NCBI GenBank assembly: GCA_945867155.1
Contig: CAMBHL010000002.1
Span: forward strand, 62,001 to 126,000
Reading direction: 5' to 3'
DNA from: an uncultured Eubacteriaceae bacterium
Lineage (GTDB): Bacteria; Bacillota; Clostridia; Eubacteriales; Eubacteriaceae
DNA length: 64,000 nt
Notes under the pieces: generated by a model
What the model was told of the DNA's origin: nothing
Database searches by the model: none
The model's input: only the letters and a program-made list of their open reading frames with translations
Program-made: the position numbers and the translations under genes
In this document: piece by piece, positions 41,441 through 50,731 of the stretch
Position numbering within the stretch: position 1 is the first letter of the stretch
Layout of the letters: every line of letters begins with the position of its first letter

Positions 41441-42992
41441 ATAAGATCGGCGCGAAAAGCCGCAGCACCGACTGAACCAGCTGCCGGGGCAGGGAAATTT
41501 CGGAGTACCGGTAAGTTTCGGTGACCTCGTGGCACAGGGTGAAGGTGTGCGCGAAGTCGGCGGTGATGTCAGCAATGGCGGGCACTTTGACGAGCTGCAC
41601 CCCGCATTCGAAGTGAAGGTAGAGGCTTCTGTAATCCAGGTTGATGGTGCCTACGGTAGCCGCTTCCCCGTCGCAGACGCATTGCTTGGCGTGGATGAAG
41701 CCGGGCTGGTATTCGAAGATCCGGACACCGTTTTGCACGAGCTGGGGATAATAGGAACGGGTCACGGCGTAGACGAAGCGCTTGTCCGGCACCCCCGGGG
41801 TGATGATCCGCACGTCGACGCCGCGCTTGGCTGCGAGTCCCAGCTCCCGGTTCATTTCGTCGGTGATGATGAGATAAGGGGTCGAGATGTAGAAATAGCG
41901 CTTGGCGTTTTTGATGAGGTTTAAGTACACGTCCTCGCCCACGTGTTCGAAGTCCAGGGGACTGTCGGCGTAGGGCTGGACGTAGCCCTCGGCGTCTTCC
42001 ACCTGGGTCCAAGGTCTTAGGTATTTGGCGTCTATTTCGTCCGGGGTGTCGGAATTTTTGACCGCGTTCCACATTTCGAAGAACATCAGTGTGAAAGAAC
42101 GGGCGGCCGATCCTTCCAGGCGCACGCCGGTGTCCTTCCAGTAGCCATAAGGGTGGGTGAGATTGAAGTATTCGTTGGCGAGATTGAAACCGCCGCAGTA
42201 GGCGACGAGGCCGTCGATCACCGTAAATTTGCGGTGGTCCCGGTTGTTCATGAAAGTGTTTAAGAAAGGAATGACGGGGTTGAAATCCCGGCACTGGATG
42301 CCGTCGGCAGCCATGCGTTTGATGAAGCTTCGGTTGATGAAGCCGATGCTGCCGATGTCGTCGTAGAAGAGACGGACTTCGACGCCTTCTTTGACCTTAT
42401 CCCTGAGAATGCGGTGAATGCCTTCAAAGGCTTCGGCATCTTCGATGGCAAAATATTCCATGAAAATAAAGTGTTCGGCCTTGCGCAGGTCCTCTTTCAG
42501 GGCGTCGAGGGCCGGCGCGGCCATGTCGAAAAAGCGGACGCTGGTGTTGTCGTAAACCGGATAAGGCCCGTAGTGGCGGACGTAGTGGCAGATGTTGGCC
42601 AGGGCCCGGTCTTCTTTTCGGAGCCGGTCGGCGACGGCGGCATCCTGCACCAGCATCGGGTGAAGCAGCTTGTCGATGGCGGCGTAGCGTTTGCGCATGC
42701 GCTTGGTGACGTTGACCCGACCCGCCAGAGCATACATCAAAAGGCCAAATTCTGGCGCGAGGAGGATGAGGATGATCCAAGGCATTTTGATCGCCGCATT
42801 TCGGTTCTCACCGAAGATCACAAAGCTGACGACTAAAGCGGCAATGCGCACGCCGGTCTGCACCCAGGTGAAAGCGGCGTTGAGCTTGGCGAGGAGGCCG
42901 TAAAGCCAGTAAATTTCCAGAACGATCATCGCAAGAACGACAATGAGCCAGGCGACGCGGTTTTTGACCGCTGCTTTTTTTTCAGTGCGCAT
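41439..42992 (-). CDS. cls: Cardiolipin synthase
   Basis: A 517-residue phospholipase D-family membrane enzyme that joins two phosphatidylglycerols. Two N-terminal membrane helices (about 12-34 and 44-82) precede two HKD motifs: NNRDHRKFTVIDG at about residue 249 and FIHAKQCVCDGEAATVGTINLDYRS near 424. An additional helix-rich PLDc_N-like region (PWIILILLAPEFGLLMYALAGR) is typical for the family. ATG 42992 has AAGGACT upstream. It follows an XRE regulator on the same strand by 58 bases. Confidence 0.93.
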   Translation of the reverse strand: MRTEKKAAVKNRVAWLIVVLAMIVLEIYWLYGLLAKLNAAFTWVQTGVRIAALVVSFVIFGENRNAAIKMPWIILILLAPEFGLLMYALAGRVNVTKRMRKRYAAIDKLLHPMLVQDAAVADRLRKEDRALANICHYVRHYGPYPVYDNTSVRFFDMAAPALDALKEDLRKAEHFIFMEYFAIEDAEAFEGIHRILRDKVKEGVEVRLFYDDIGSIGFINRSFIKRMAADGIQCRDFNPVIPFLNTFMNNRDHRKFTVIDGLVAYCGGFNLANEYFNLTHPYGYWKDTGVRLEGSAARSFTLMFFEMWNAVKNSDTPDEIDAKYLRPWTQVEDAEGYVQPYADSPLDFEHVGEDVYLNLIKNAKRYFYISTPYLIITDEMNRELGLAAKRGVDVRIITPGVPDKRFVYAVTRSYYPQLVQNGVRIFEYQPGFIHAKQCVCDGEAATVGTINLDYRSLYLHFECGVQLVKVPAIADITADFAHTFTLCHEVTETYRYSEISLPRQLVQSVLRLFAPIL

Positions 42993-43050
42993 GATGAGAT
43001 GAAAGTCCTTTCGGTTATCTATAAGTAGCTATAAGAAAATTTCGGGAAGG

Positions 43051-43494
43051 TTACAAATCGACATCCACATTTTCGAGATCCAGGTCGTTGATGATTTCAC
43101 TGGAGGAAATGTGGCAGCGTTCGTATTCCAGATTGAGCACCGTGTCGACGACGAGCTTGCCGTATTCGTCAAGCTGGTTGTATTTGAAAATGGCTTCCGG
43201 TTCGGAAAAACGGTTCTGGATCATCGAGCTCGGCGAGGGACTCCGGGTCCAGCCCATGATGTAGGCCGGGGAGACGTTTAACACCTTGGCGATGGTTTCA
43301 ATTTTGTCCGAAGGGATATTGGTGACAATATCGAATTCGTACTTGTACATGGTCTGCTTTGAAACGTGGATGAGCTGCGCGAGCTGCTCCTGACGCAGGC
43401 CGCGCTGAATCCGCAGGGCGCGGATGCGCTTCCCCTTGGTCGAAGTTGAAGCAAGGGTATCATTTTCGTGGGTAGAGTTTTGATTGGTTTTCAT
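43051..43494 (-). CDS. XRE-family transcriptional regulator (cI/SinR-like)
   Basis: A 147-residue protein with an HTH domain at about residues 20-85 (GKRIRALRIQRGLRQEQLAQLIHVSKQTMYKYEFDIVTNIPSDKIETIAKVLNVSPAYIMGW) and a C-terminal part without peptidase motifs. The N-terminal 19 residues are Ser/Thr rich and disordered. It is divergent from a small Cro-like gene, with the intervening 158 bases carrying promoters on both sides, the arrangement of a bistable repressor/Cro switch. No other phage gene is nearby. Cls is transcribed after it. Confidence 0.87.
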   Translation of the reverse strand: MKTNQNSTHENDTLASTSTKGKRIRALRIQRGLRQEQLAQLIHVSKQTMYKYEFDIVTNIPSDKIETIAKVLNVSPAYIMGWTRSPSPSSMIQNRFSEPEAIFKYNQLDEYGKLVVDTVLNLEYERCHISSSEIINDLDLENVDVDL

Positions 43495-43571
43495 AATGTT
43501 TCATTTCTTTGTGAATCTTTTACAATTTTATCATATTATAACACGGTTTTGGTTTTTTTAACAATTAGTTC

Positions 43572-43600
43572 TTGATATCTTAAATGTTAGATGGTACAAT
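43572..43600 (+). promoter_or_regulatory. Promoter of the Cro-like gene
   Basis: TTGATA at 43572-43577, 17-base spacer and TACAAT at 43595-43600. An imperfect inverted repeat AACAATTA...TAAATGTT spans the -35. Confidence 0.7.
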
Positions 43601-43652
43601 AAAATAAATTTTAAAGATACTCCCCCTTCAGGAAGAGAATAAAGGCAAAAAA

Positions 43653-43853
43653 ATGATAGATACAGATAGCTTACACAAAATAATGATAAAACAGCATTAC
43701 GATGAGGCGAAGATGGCCAAGAAGCTGGGGCTGACTCAGGAAGAATTTGCACATCGGATGAAAATTGGCATTTTCGGGAGCGACGAGATCGAGATGATGA
43801 TCGAGGAGCTGGATATTCAGAATCCCGAAGCTATATTTTTCAGCCAGAATTAA
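43653..43853 (+). CDS. Small Cro-like HTH protein (DUF739-like)
   Basis: A 66-residue protein: HYDEAKMAKKLGLTQEEFAHRMKIGIFGSDEIEMMIEELDIQNPEAIFF. The helix-turn-helix with GIFGSDEIEMMIEELDI resembles the small phage Cro-like DUF739 proteins. It starts at ATG 43653 behind AAAGGC. Divergent from the larger XRE repressor, so it may antagonise it at a shared operator. Function inferred only from the family. Confidence 0.7.
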   Translation: MIDTDSLHKIMIKQHYDEAKMAKKLGLTQEEFAHRMKIGIFGSDEIEMMIEELDIQNPEAIFFSQN

Positions 43854-44016
43854 TGACAGGGGGAACCGAAAACAACAATATCTCATTAAGATATCAAAAA
43901 TTTTCACGTCTCAGACAAAATGTTAAGAAACGGACTTTGAGCAGAAAAGATGTCATTTCAATATGGCGTTTTATTTTTTTTCAGCTGTATTTTTTATAAT
44001 TTAGAAAGGAAGATAA

Positions 44017-45063
44017 ATGGAAAAGAGCATTAAACGATTATGGATTTTCCTGGCAGCGCTGATCGCCTGCATGGCGATTGCCGTTGTACAGGGGGGGGTA
44101 TCAGCGCACGCTGAAGGCCAGAGCACACCGCTGCCCAGCACCTGGGCCAACATCGCCAATATTGAAGGGCGGCAATATGGCTACTATCTGAATATCGATC
44201 AGAGCCGGAAACTCAACGTGACCTATAAGGTTCAGAACAATGTGGCAGAACAAGGTCAGACTGTAGACCCGTCCCACATTACGAACCAGTATGTGACCTA
44301 TAACGGCCAAACGTACAGCCTCAGCGATTTTTCGGCTGATAAAGTCGGCACCGGAGAACTGGTCACGACCTGGGACAATGGGCGGACAGAAACAGATGGT
44401 TTCGCCTTCGGCACTTATGTGACCGTGAGCTATCGGGATATTGACGACAAAGACACAGATCTGGCGCATATGCGGTACAAGTTGTTCTACAAGCCTGGAC
44501 AGACTTACGATCTGAGCAGCTTTGACAAATCAGAAATCACATATCAAGGCCATGCGTACAAAAAAGTAAATCAGACGGACAGCCTCACGGGCAGCACCGA
44601 CAACCTGACCGCGCAGAAAAACATCTTCATTTTCTACAAGCGTCAGGTCAAGGTGAGCTACGACGCCAACGGCGGCTCCGGCAAGATGGACCCGGAAACG
44701 GTGGATCTCAACGCGACGGTGAAAACCAAGGCCAACGCCTTTAAGGCGCCGGAAGGCAAAACCTTCGCGGGCTGGAACACCAAGGCCGACGGCTCTGGTA
44801 CGGCTTACGCCGCAGATAAAGATTTGAAAGTCAGCGACGATATGACCCTGTACGCGCAGTGGGAAACAAAAAAACCAACTGTGACCCCGTCTCAGAACAA
44901 TCAGCAGACGACAAAGCCAGCACAGGGCAATAAAACCCAGACGGTCAAAAGCACCGGCGTAAAAACCGGCGACGCGACCCAGGCGATGCCTTTTGTCACC
45001 GCGATGGGCGCCGCTCTGGCAGCCGTAATCGTGCTGGCCGCAAAACGACGTCATTTTGAATAA
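44017..45063 (+). CDS. Cell-surface protein with InlB-type repeat and C-terminal anchor
   Basis: A 348-residue protein: signal peptide (KRLWIFLAALIACMAIAVVQGGVSAHA), three sheet-rich repeats (VTYNGQTYSLSDF, VSYRDIDDK, ITYQGHAYKKV), one Listeria-Bacteroides-type repeat (VKVSYDANGGSGKMD, FAGWNTKADGSGTAYAADKDL, MTLYAQWE) at about residues 210-285, a Pro/Gln/Lys linker, then VKTGDATQ, a hydrophobic helix and a KRR tail, as in sortase-type anchors. A G8 tract (44091-44098) lies in the signal-peptide codons. It is a likely adhesin-like wall protein; ligand unknown. No sortase is adjacent. Confidence 0.8.
   Translation: MEKSIKRLWIFLAALIACMAIAVVQGGVSAHAEGQSTPLPSTWANIANIEGRQYGYYLNIDQSRKLNVTYKVQNNVAEQGQTVDPSHITNQYVTYNGQTYSLSDFSADKVGTGELVTTWDNGRTETDGFAFGTYVTVSYRDIDDKDTDLAHMRYKLFYKPGQTYDLSSFDKSEITYQGHAYKKVNQTDSLTGSTDNLTAQKNIFIFYKRQVKVSYDANGGSGKMDPETVDLNATVKTKANAFKAPEGKTFAGWNTKADGSGTAYAADKDLKVSDDMTLYAQWETKKPTVTPSQNNQQTTKPAQGNKTQTVKSTGVKTGDATQAMPFVTAMGAALAAVIVLAAKRRHFE
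44091..44098 (+). repeat. G8 homopolymer within the surface protein gene
   Basis: Eight consecutive G in the codons for residues 25-28 (CAG GGG GGG GTA), immediately before the signal cleavage site. A gain or loss of one G would shift the frame near the N-terminus. Confidence 0.85.
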
Positions 45064-45093
45064 AAGATTTTTATTATAAAAAATACAGCCTAT

Positions 45094-45136
45094 AAAAAAG
45101 CAAGTTCTGTGTCTATCATACAGAACTTGCTTTTTT
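45094..45136. terminator. Bidirectional terminator between the surface protein and the symporter
   Basis: Perfect 17-bp stem (45094-45110, 45120-45136), 9-base loop, A6/T6 on the outer sides. Confidence 0.95.
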
Positions 45137-45152
45137 GATGGGAAAATCAGGA

Positions 45153-46700
45153 TCATTTTTCGCTGTCGGACAGGGCTTCCCGCTGTTCGACCAGGACCTT
45201 TTTGTTGTAGCACGCGAAGGTTTCTTCGATCTTTTCGGGATCGGGCTTTCTTGTGAACACCGAGACCAGTGGCACGATGACGAGGCCCGCGATCATGCAG
45301 AAAGCCCCGGCGTTGATCGGCGACTGAAGCAGCGCCGGCAGGTGCGCCCCGGCGAAGAGGTCGGTGACCATGAAGACCACGGCGAAAATGAAGCTGGCCC
45401 AGCAGCCCGCCGCGGTGGTGCCTTTCCAGTACAGCCCGTATAGAAACGGCGCGAGGAAGGCGCCGGCCATGGCGCCCCAGGAAATCCCCATGAGCTGGGC
45501 GATGAAGGTGACATTGGAATGGTACTGGATCAGGGCGATGACCACCGAAATCGCGATGAAGACGACAATGAGCCCCCGCATGAAGGCGACCAGGGTATCG
45601 TCGGTGAAATGCTTTTTCGACTGGCCCCGGATGAGATCCAGAGTGATGGTGGAGCTGGAGGTCAGCACCAGCGCGGACAAAGTCGACATCGAAGCCGAGA
45701 GCACCAGCACGACGACGATGCCGATGAGAATGTCCGGCAGGCCCGAGATCATCGTCGGGACGATCACGTCGTAGCCGTCCTTGAGCACGTTGACCTGGCC
45801 GGCGAAGAGGCGGCCGAAGCCCCCGAGAAAGTAGCAGCCCCCGGCGACGATCAGGGCGAAGGCCGTGGAGACGACCGTGCCGGTGTCGATGGCCTTTTCA
45901 CTTTTGATGGCGTAAAATTTCTGCACCATCTGGGGCAGTCCCCAGGTGCCCAGAGACGTCAGCAGCACGACGCCGAGAAGGTTTAAGGGATCAGGCCCAA
46001 AGAAAGACGCGAAAACCCCGGGGGTTTTTGAGATGGCCGGATCACTGACTCGGGCCATTTTGTCCAGGGCCGCCATAAAGCCCCCTTTGCTGATGAGCAC
46101 GGCGGCGATCACCGCCACGATGCCGAAGAGCATGACAAGGCCCTGGACGAAGTCGTTGATGGCCGTGGCCATGTAGCCCCCAGCGATGACGTAGACTCCG
46201 GTGAGCACCGCCATGACAATGACGCAGATGCCGTAGTCGATGTGAAAGGCCATCCCGAAGAGACGGGAGAGCCCGTTGTACAGAGACGCGGTGTAGGGAA
46301 TCATGAAGACGAAGGTGATCACCGACGCTGCGATTTTCAAGGCGTCGCTGTCGAAGCGCTTGCCGAAGAAATCAGGCATGGTCGCCGAGTTGAGGTGCTG
46401 GGTCATGATCCGGGTCCGGCGCCCGAGCACCGTCCAGGCGAGGAAGGAGCCGAGGAGGGCGTTGCCGATGCCGGCCCAGGTAGCGGAAATGCCGTACTTC
46501 CAGCCGAACTGCCCGGCGTATCCCACGAAGACCACCGCCGAAAAATACGACGTGCCGTAGGCGAAAGCCGTGAGCCACGGGCCGACGCTGCGCCCGCCGA
46601 GGACAAAGCCGTTCACATCCGTCGTGTGCTTGCGGCAGTAGAAGCCGATCGCGAGCATCACCGCGAAGAAAATCAGAACGAGTGAAATTTTAATTGCCAT
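45153..46700 (-). CDS. Sodium:solute symporter (SSS family)
   Basis: A 515-residue protein with about 13 helices. SSS motifs: GFVLGGRSVGPWLTAFAYGTSYFSAVVFVGYAGQFGWKYG, MATAINDFVQGLVMLFGIV (the family's second signature), LGTWGLPQMVQKFYAIKSEKAI and SASMSTLSALVLTSSSTITLDL (Na+ site loop). The PutP/PanF branch transports proline, pantothenate or related solutes; the substrate is not readable. The start at 46700 is used since AGGAG is 7 bases upstream; two earlier in-frame ATG are less well placed. Confidence 0.9.
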   Translation of the reverse strand: MAIKISLVLIFFAVMLAIGFYCRKHTTDVNGFVLGGRSVGPWLTAFAYGTSYFSAVVFVGYAGQFGWKYGISATWAGIGNALLGSFLAWTVLGRRTRIMTQHLNSATMPDFFGKRFDSDALKIAASVITFVFMIPYTASLYNGLSRLFGMAFHIDYGICVIVMAVLTGVYVIAGGYMATAINDFVQGLVMLFGIVAVIAAVLISKGGFMAALDKMARVSDPAISKTPGVFASFFGPDPLNLLGVVLLTSLGTWGLPQMVQKFYAIKSEKAIDTGTVVSTAFALIVAGGCYFLGGFGRLFAGQVNVLKDGYDVIVPTMISGLPDILIGIVVVLVLSASMSTLSALVLTSSSTITLDLIRGQSKKHFTDDTLVAFMRGLIVVFIAISVVIALIQYHSNVTFIAQLMGISWGAMAGAFLAPFLYGLYWKGTTAAGCWASFIFAVVFMVTDLFAGAHLPALLQSPINAGAFCMIAGLVIVPLVSVFTRKPDPEKIEETFACYNKKVLVEQREALSDSEK

Positions 46701-46756
46701 CATATTACTCCTGGACATATTTTTACTTTATTATAGCATAGTGTCCTAAGCGTTTA

Positions 46757-46793
46757 CAAAAAAATAATCCCTGCGCAGTTGCGCACAGGGATT
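46757..46793 (-). terminator. Intrinsic terminator of the LDH/MDH-family gene
   Basis: Stem AATCCCTG/CAGGGATT with an inner CGCA/TGCG, T-run on the - strand side. Confidence 0.8.
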
Positions 46794-46806
46794 TATGACG
46801 TCCGTC

Positions 46807-47724
46807 TTATTTTTTGGCGGCGATGGCGATGTTTTTGCGCACCACGTCGCAGGAGTGATGGAACCGCGCCATTTCATCGTCGGTCAGCGGCGCAACGATG
46901 CGCTTTTCGATGCCGGCGGCGCCGATGACACACGGGATGCCGATCTGGACGTCTTTTTCGCCGTATTCGCCGTCCAGCACAGCGGAGGCCGGTAGAATCC
47001 GGTGTTCGTCCCGGAGCACCGCGTCGACCATTTCGCAGCAGGCGCGGCCGATGCCGAATTCGGTGCATTTTTTGCCGTCGACGATGACCCAGCCGCCCCG
47101 GCGGACTTCTTCGAGGATCTTGTCGTCAGACAGATCGAACTCGTCGTAGTCCTGGGCGCCGATTTTAATGAGCGAGGTCGGGATCATCGAGGATTCCCCA
47201 TGTTCGCCCATGACGAAGCATTGGATAGACAGGCGGGCGACGCCGGCATTGCGGCTCAAAACCCGGCGCAGACGCGCCGTGTCAAGCAGAGTGCCGGTGC
47301 CGAAGCAGCGGTCTTTGTCGAGGTGGAGATGTTTGCGCAGGTAGTCAGCGATGACGTCGCAGGGGTTGGTAATGGAGATGAACACCCCCGGGATTTCGTA
47401 AGGTGACAGGGACGCGATGAGTTCCTTGCACATGACAATGGAGTCGTCGAGCATATCGACCCGGTCCTGGCCGGGCTTTCTGGCCATGCCGATGGCGCAG
47501 ACCACGACGTCTGCATCGGCGACGTCTTTGTAGTCGCCGCCCCGGACCAGCACTTCGTGGGGTACGAAGCTCATGGCGTCGTAAATGTCGAGGGCCTGGG
47601 CGTCTGCTTTGCCGGGGACCTTGTCCACGAGGACCACTTCGTCCGCAATGTTTTCATACGCGAGGGACAGCGCGACGTGAGAGCCGACATGCCCTGCCCC
47701 GAGAACCACAACTTTTCGTTTCAC
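46807..47724 (-). CDS. Lactate/malate dehydrogenase family protein
   Basis: A 305-residue NAD-dependent 2-hydroxyacid dehydrogenase: Rossmann motif VVLGAGHVGSHVA, acidic NAD-specificity residue in VLVDKV, TGTLLDTARLRR, and catalytic His in CFVMGEHGES. In the substrate loop AIGMARKPGQDRVDML the specificity position (102 in LDH numbering) is Arg, as in malate dehydrogenase, whereas LDH has Gln; yet the Thr before EFGIG is LDH-like. It could reduce pyruvate, oxaloacetate or a related 2-oxoacid. ATG 47724 follows AGAAAGAAGG. Confidence 0.88.
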   Translation of the reverse strand: MKRKVVVLGAGHVGSHVALSLAYENIADEVVLVDKVPGKADAQALDIYDAMSFVPHEVLVRGGDYKDVADADVVVCAIGMARKPGQDRVDMLDDSIVMCKELIASLSPYEIPGVFISITNPCDVIADYLRKHLHLDKDRCFGTGTLLDTARLRRVLSRNAGVARLSIQCFVMGEHGESSMIPTSLIKIGAQDYDEFDLSDDKILEEVRRGGWVIVDGKKCTEFGIGRACCEMVDAVLRDEHRILPASAVLDGEYGEKDVQIGIPCVIGAAGIEKRIVAPLTDDEMARFHHSCDVVRKNIAIAAKK

Positions 47725-47905
47725 TGTAAAAGCCTTCTTTCTATTCTTTTTAATGGCGTGTTATCGCTTAAATTTTTGTTTTTTCTTATTATAGCATATA
47801 TCCAACATACCGAGGAATCGCGATCATATAAACCAAGATAATTCATAAAGAATCTTATGAATATGGTAAAATAAGATTAATTAAAGAAAGCGAGTTGTGT
47901 AAATC

Positions 47906-48877
47906 ATGAATCAATTAATGCCGACCCTGACGTTATCCAACGGAGAGCGCTTTGTTTTAAAGCGTGAAGGATTAAAAATCGGATCGATGGAAAGTATCTG
48001 CGACATCACCATTTCAGATCCGGAAGTTTCGCCCCTGCATGGGATGGTGGTGAAGGCCGACGAAGGATGGGCGGTGCAGGAACTGCAGTCCAGAATCGGG
48101 TTAACAGTGAATGGCGCTGACGTTCCCAGAGGCAGCATGACCCCTTTGGCCGACGGCGACGTGATTGGGATCGCCGGCGAAACCCTGACGTTTCACAGTG
48201 CGGATACCTTTTTTTCCGATGCAGAACTGCAGGAACTGAACGATCTGGCGCAGGCCCTCAGCCAGGGTGGGGAGATTTCAGAAGATGCGGCGAGACACAG
48301 CATCATCCTGCTTTCCGATAAGATTGAAGCCATCGCTTCGGCCTGCGGCCTTTCACTCGAAAGTTTCGAGACGCCCCAAAAGCCGGACGCGCCGGACGCA
48401 GAGACAGAATCCAGTGATTCATTAAAGGATCAGCTGATGACTTTGGATGAAGCGAAAGAAGAAGTGGAAGAAGCGGATAAAGAAGTGAACGGCGAAGCGG
48501 ACAGCGTTCCGGAAAAAACGGTGCCGTTCAATGAAATCAATAGTGAGTGGCAGCTGCCGACGATCTGCTTTTTGACGCCGATGCCGCGAACGGTTCGCCG
48601 TTACAAAGAAAAGGCCATCTGCGTTAAACACACGCCCTACAACATCGGCGCCGATCCCAAAAACGATTATGTGATGAACAATTCAGACAGAATCAGCGAA
48701 GTTCATGCCCAGATTGTTCAAAATTCAGAGTCCGGCGCGTTTGCGATTCACAATAAGGACGAGCGCTACGGCACTTACATCAACAACAATCTCGTGCCCA
48801 TTGACGGAACGCGCGCTATCAAGCCGGGCGATGTGGTGCAGTTTGGCAAACATGAATACAAAGTAGAAAAGCTGTAA
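47906..48877 (+). CDS. Protein with two FHA domains
   Basis: A 323-residue cytoplasmic protein with an FHA domain at each end. The N-terminal one (about residues 20-100) shows IGSMESICDITI, SPLHGM and LADGDVIGIAGETLTF; the C-terminal one (about 225-322) shows YNIGADPKNDYVM, ISEVHAQI, RYGTYINNN and IKPGDVVQFGKHEYKVEK. FHA domains bind phosphothreonine peptides. In between are a helical segment and an acidic linker (EAKEEVEEADKEVN). It leads an operon with two zinc-ribbon membrane proteins; no kinase or phosphatase is in the window. Confidence 0.85.
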   Translation: MNQLMPTLTLSNGERFVLKREGLKIGSMESICDITISDPEVSPLHGMVVKADEGWAVQELQSRIGLTVNGADVPRGSMTPLADGDVIGIAGETLTFHSADTFFSDAELQELNDLAQALSQGGEISEDAARHSIILLSDKIEAIASACGLSLESFETPQKPDAPDAETESSDSLKDQLMTLDEAKEEVEEADKEVNGEADSVPEKTVPFNEINSEWQLPTICFLTPMPRTVRRYKEKAICVKHTPYNIGADPKNDYVMNNSDRISEVHAQIVQNSESGAFAIHNKDERYGTYINNNLVPIDGTRAIKPGDVVQFGKHEYKVEKL

Positions 48878-48907
48878 TCATTGCGGAACAACAGAGAGGA
48901 AAAGAAC

Positions 48908-50719
48908 ATGAAAACTTGTCAAAAATGCGGCTATGAAAACGAAGACGGTGCGGCCTTCTGCAAAAACTGCGGGGAAGCGCTGAAAGATACGGCAGAGGCC
49001 GAATCAGAAAAACCGTCAGAAACAAAAGAAACAGAACAAGCGATGCAGGCCCCGCCTAAAAAGCCTAAAAGCGAAAAATTATCGCCAAAGTATCGCAAAA
49101 TCATCATTGCGATTATTGCGGCTGCTGTCGCGGCGATGGCTTTCATCGGTGTTTGGGCTTACCGGAACAAGCAGCAGCAAAAGCAGACGCCCATGGGCAC
49201 GACGAACAGCAACGCCCTTTTCAGTCTGCAAAATGGCAGTGATGGCAGCAGACAGGAAGGCGGATCGGTTGTGACCCGCGGAAAGGACATCTATTATCTG
49301 TATCAAAACAGGCTTTGCAAGAAGAATGCGAAGGGCAAGACAACCACTGTTTATCGGGCCGGCAATGATAAAACGCTCAATCATTTGAATTACACTCAGG
49401 GATGGTTTTATTTTGCAGAAATGACGCCGTCCGATGAAACGGGCAGCGGCGACACTCTCGCAGAAGTGTATAAAGTGCGCGCCGACGGCAAAGATCTGAC
49501 GAAGCTCTTTACCCAGAAGCACGTGACGAGCAGTGAAATGATCATCTATGACGGCCGCATTTACTGGAGTCATTACGGCAGAATGGATTCCGCTTTGTAC
49601 GCTTACGACTTGAACGGCAAGCATAAAAAAGTCCTTATCGAAGATGAACAAGGCGGCGACGGCGATACTTTCCCGATCTATAAATTTGCGATTGCTCGGC
49701 ATCAGCTGTACATCCCGGGAGTTGGCGAAGGAGCAGCGGTCGATTTAACGAATAATAGCAAGAAGAAATTCAAGCTCGATGTTCAGGGCGGACTGGAAGA
49801 CGAACATTTGCTGCCCTTCACCGAAGCCAGCGGCAAACTGTACGGCGCTGAAACGGATACCAGCGATCCGTCATCGCCGACGGAACAAATTTATCAGTAC
49901 GATCTTCAGTCCAAAAAACTCAAGACCGTCATCGACAGCCTTGACAGTGATGAAACCCTCGCGGTTTTTGCAGATCAAAAGCAATGCTACGTTCTGACTG
50001 AAAATGCCTCAGGGGGTACTTACACGATTCTGGATGAAGACCAGAATACCGTCGCTTCGTTTACAGATCTGTACCGCATCGCCCTGACAGACAAAGGCTT
50101 TTACGTGGTCGATACTGACGGCAATGTGCATTTTTATAAAAAGACAGCCAAAGTAAAAGCCAGCACGAAAACGGCCAAGAGCACGGCGGAAAACACGTCC
50201 TTAAGCAATCTGCAGATCGGCGTGTTGGCTTCGCTGTATCACTGGCCGGATTATTTAAAAACATATACCACAGGTGATACTGGGGACTATATGACGTGGG
50301 GAAGTGAGACTGTGGACGGACAGAGCTTCTATTATGTCACCGGCAACGGAGACGGCACCAGCATCATGTATTATCGGCTGGACGGCGATAAAGTCACGTA
50401 CAAATATTATACTTACGGAGAAAATGAAACCGCTGCGGATGCTCACGAAGTGACTAAGACGATTTCCTTGAAATCTTTAATTTCGATGTATTACAAAACC
50501 GCCGATCAAAAGGCTGAAGTCAACGGTTATGTCAGCAAAATCCAGGCCAATACACAAAAACATCAGCAACAATACACACAGCAAAACAGCAATTCAAACA
50601 ACAGTTCGGACAGTTATAGCAGCAGTTCATCAGACGACGATTACTACAGCGATGACGGCAGCAGCAGTACCAATACGGATTCGGATTATCAGGATGATTC
50701 GTCAGAAGATTACGAATAG
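48908..50719 (+). CDS. Zinc-ribbon membrane protein with large extracytoplasmic domain
   Basis: A 603-residue protein. The N-terminal zinc ribbon has Cys 4, 7, 18, 21 (CQKCGYENEDGAAFCKNCG), then an acidic/Pro linker, one membrane helix at about residues 65-86, and a long exported part (about 95-530) with repeated short blocks (GKDIYYLYQNRL, GWFYFAEM, DGRIYWSHYG) resembling DUF5050-like beta-propeller proteins, plus a Ser/Asp-rich tail. The zinc ribbon faces the cytoplasm by topology. The start is ATG 48908, 30 bases after the FHA gene, behind AGAGG. Function unknown; it may receive external signals. Confidence 0.8.
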   Translation: MKTCQKCGYENEDGAAFCKNCGEALKDTAEAESEKPSETKETEQAMQAPPKKPKSEKLSPKYRKIIIAIIAAAVAAMAFIGVWAYRNKQQQKQTPMGTTNSNALFSLQNGSDGSRQEGGSVVTRGKDIYYLYQNRLCKKNAKGKTTTVYRAGNDKTLNHLNYTQGWFYFAEMTPSDETGSGDTLAEVYKVRADGKDLTKLFTQKHVTSSEMIIYDGRIYWSHYGRMDSALYAYDLNGKHKKVLIEDEQGGDGDTFPIYKFAIARHQLYIPGVGEGAAVDLTNNSKKKFKLDVQGGLEDEHLLPFTEASGKLYGAETDTSDPSSPTEQIYQYDLQSKKLKTVIDSLDSDETLAVFADQKQCYVLTENASGGTYTILDEDQNTVASFTDLYRIALTDKGFYVVDTDGNVHFYKKTAKVKASTKTAKSTAENTSLSNLQIGVLASLYHWPDYLKTYTTGDTGDYMTWGSETVDGQSFYYVTGNGDGTSIMYYRLDGDKVTYKYYTYGENETAADAHEVTKTISLKSLISMYYKTADQKAEVNGYVSKIQANTQKHQQQYTQQNSNSNNSSDSYSSSSSDDDYYSDDGSSSTNTDSDYQDDSSEDYE

Positions 50720-50731
50720 AGGAGTTAATAA

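Noticed and set aside
43051..43853. Possible prophage
   Set aside because: Only a repressor and Cro-like gene; no integrase, structural or lysis genes and no attachment repeats nearby.
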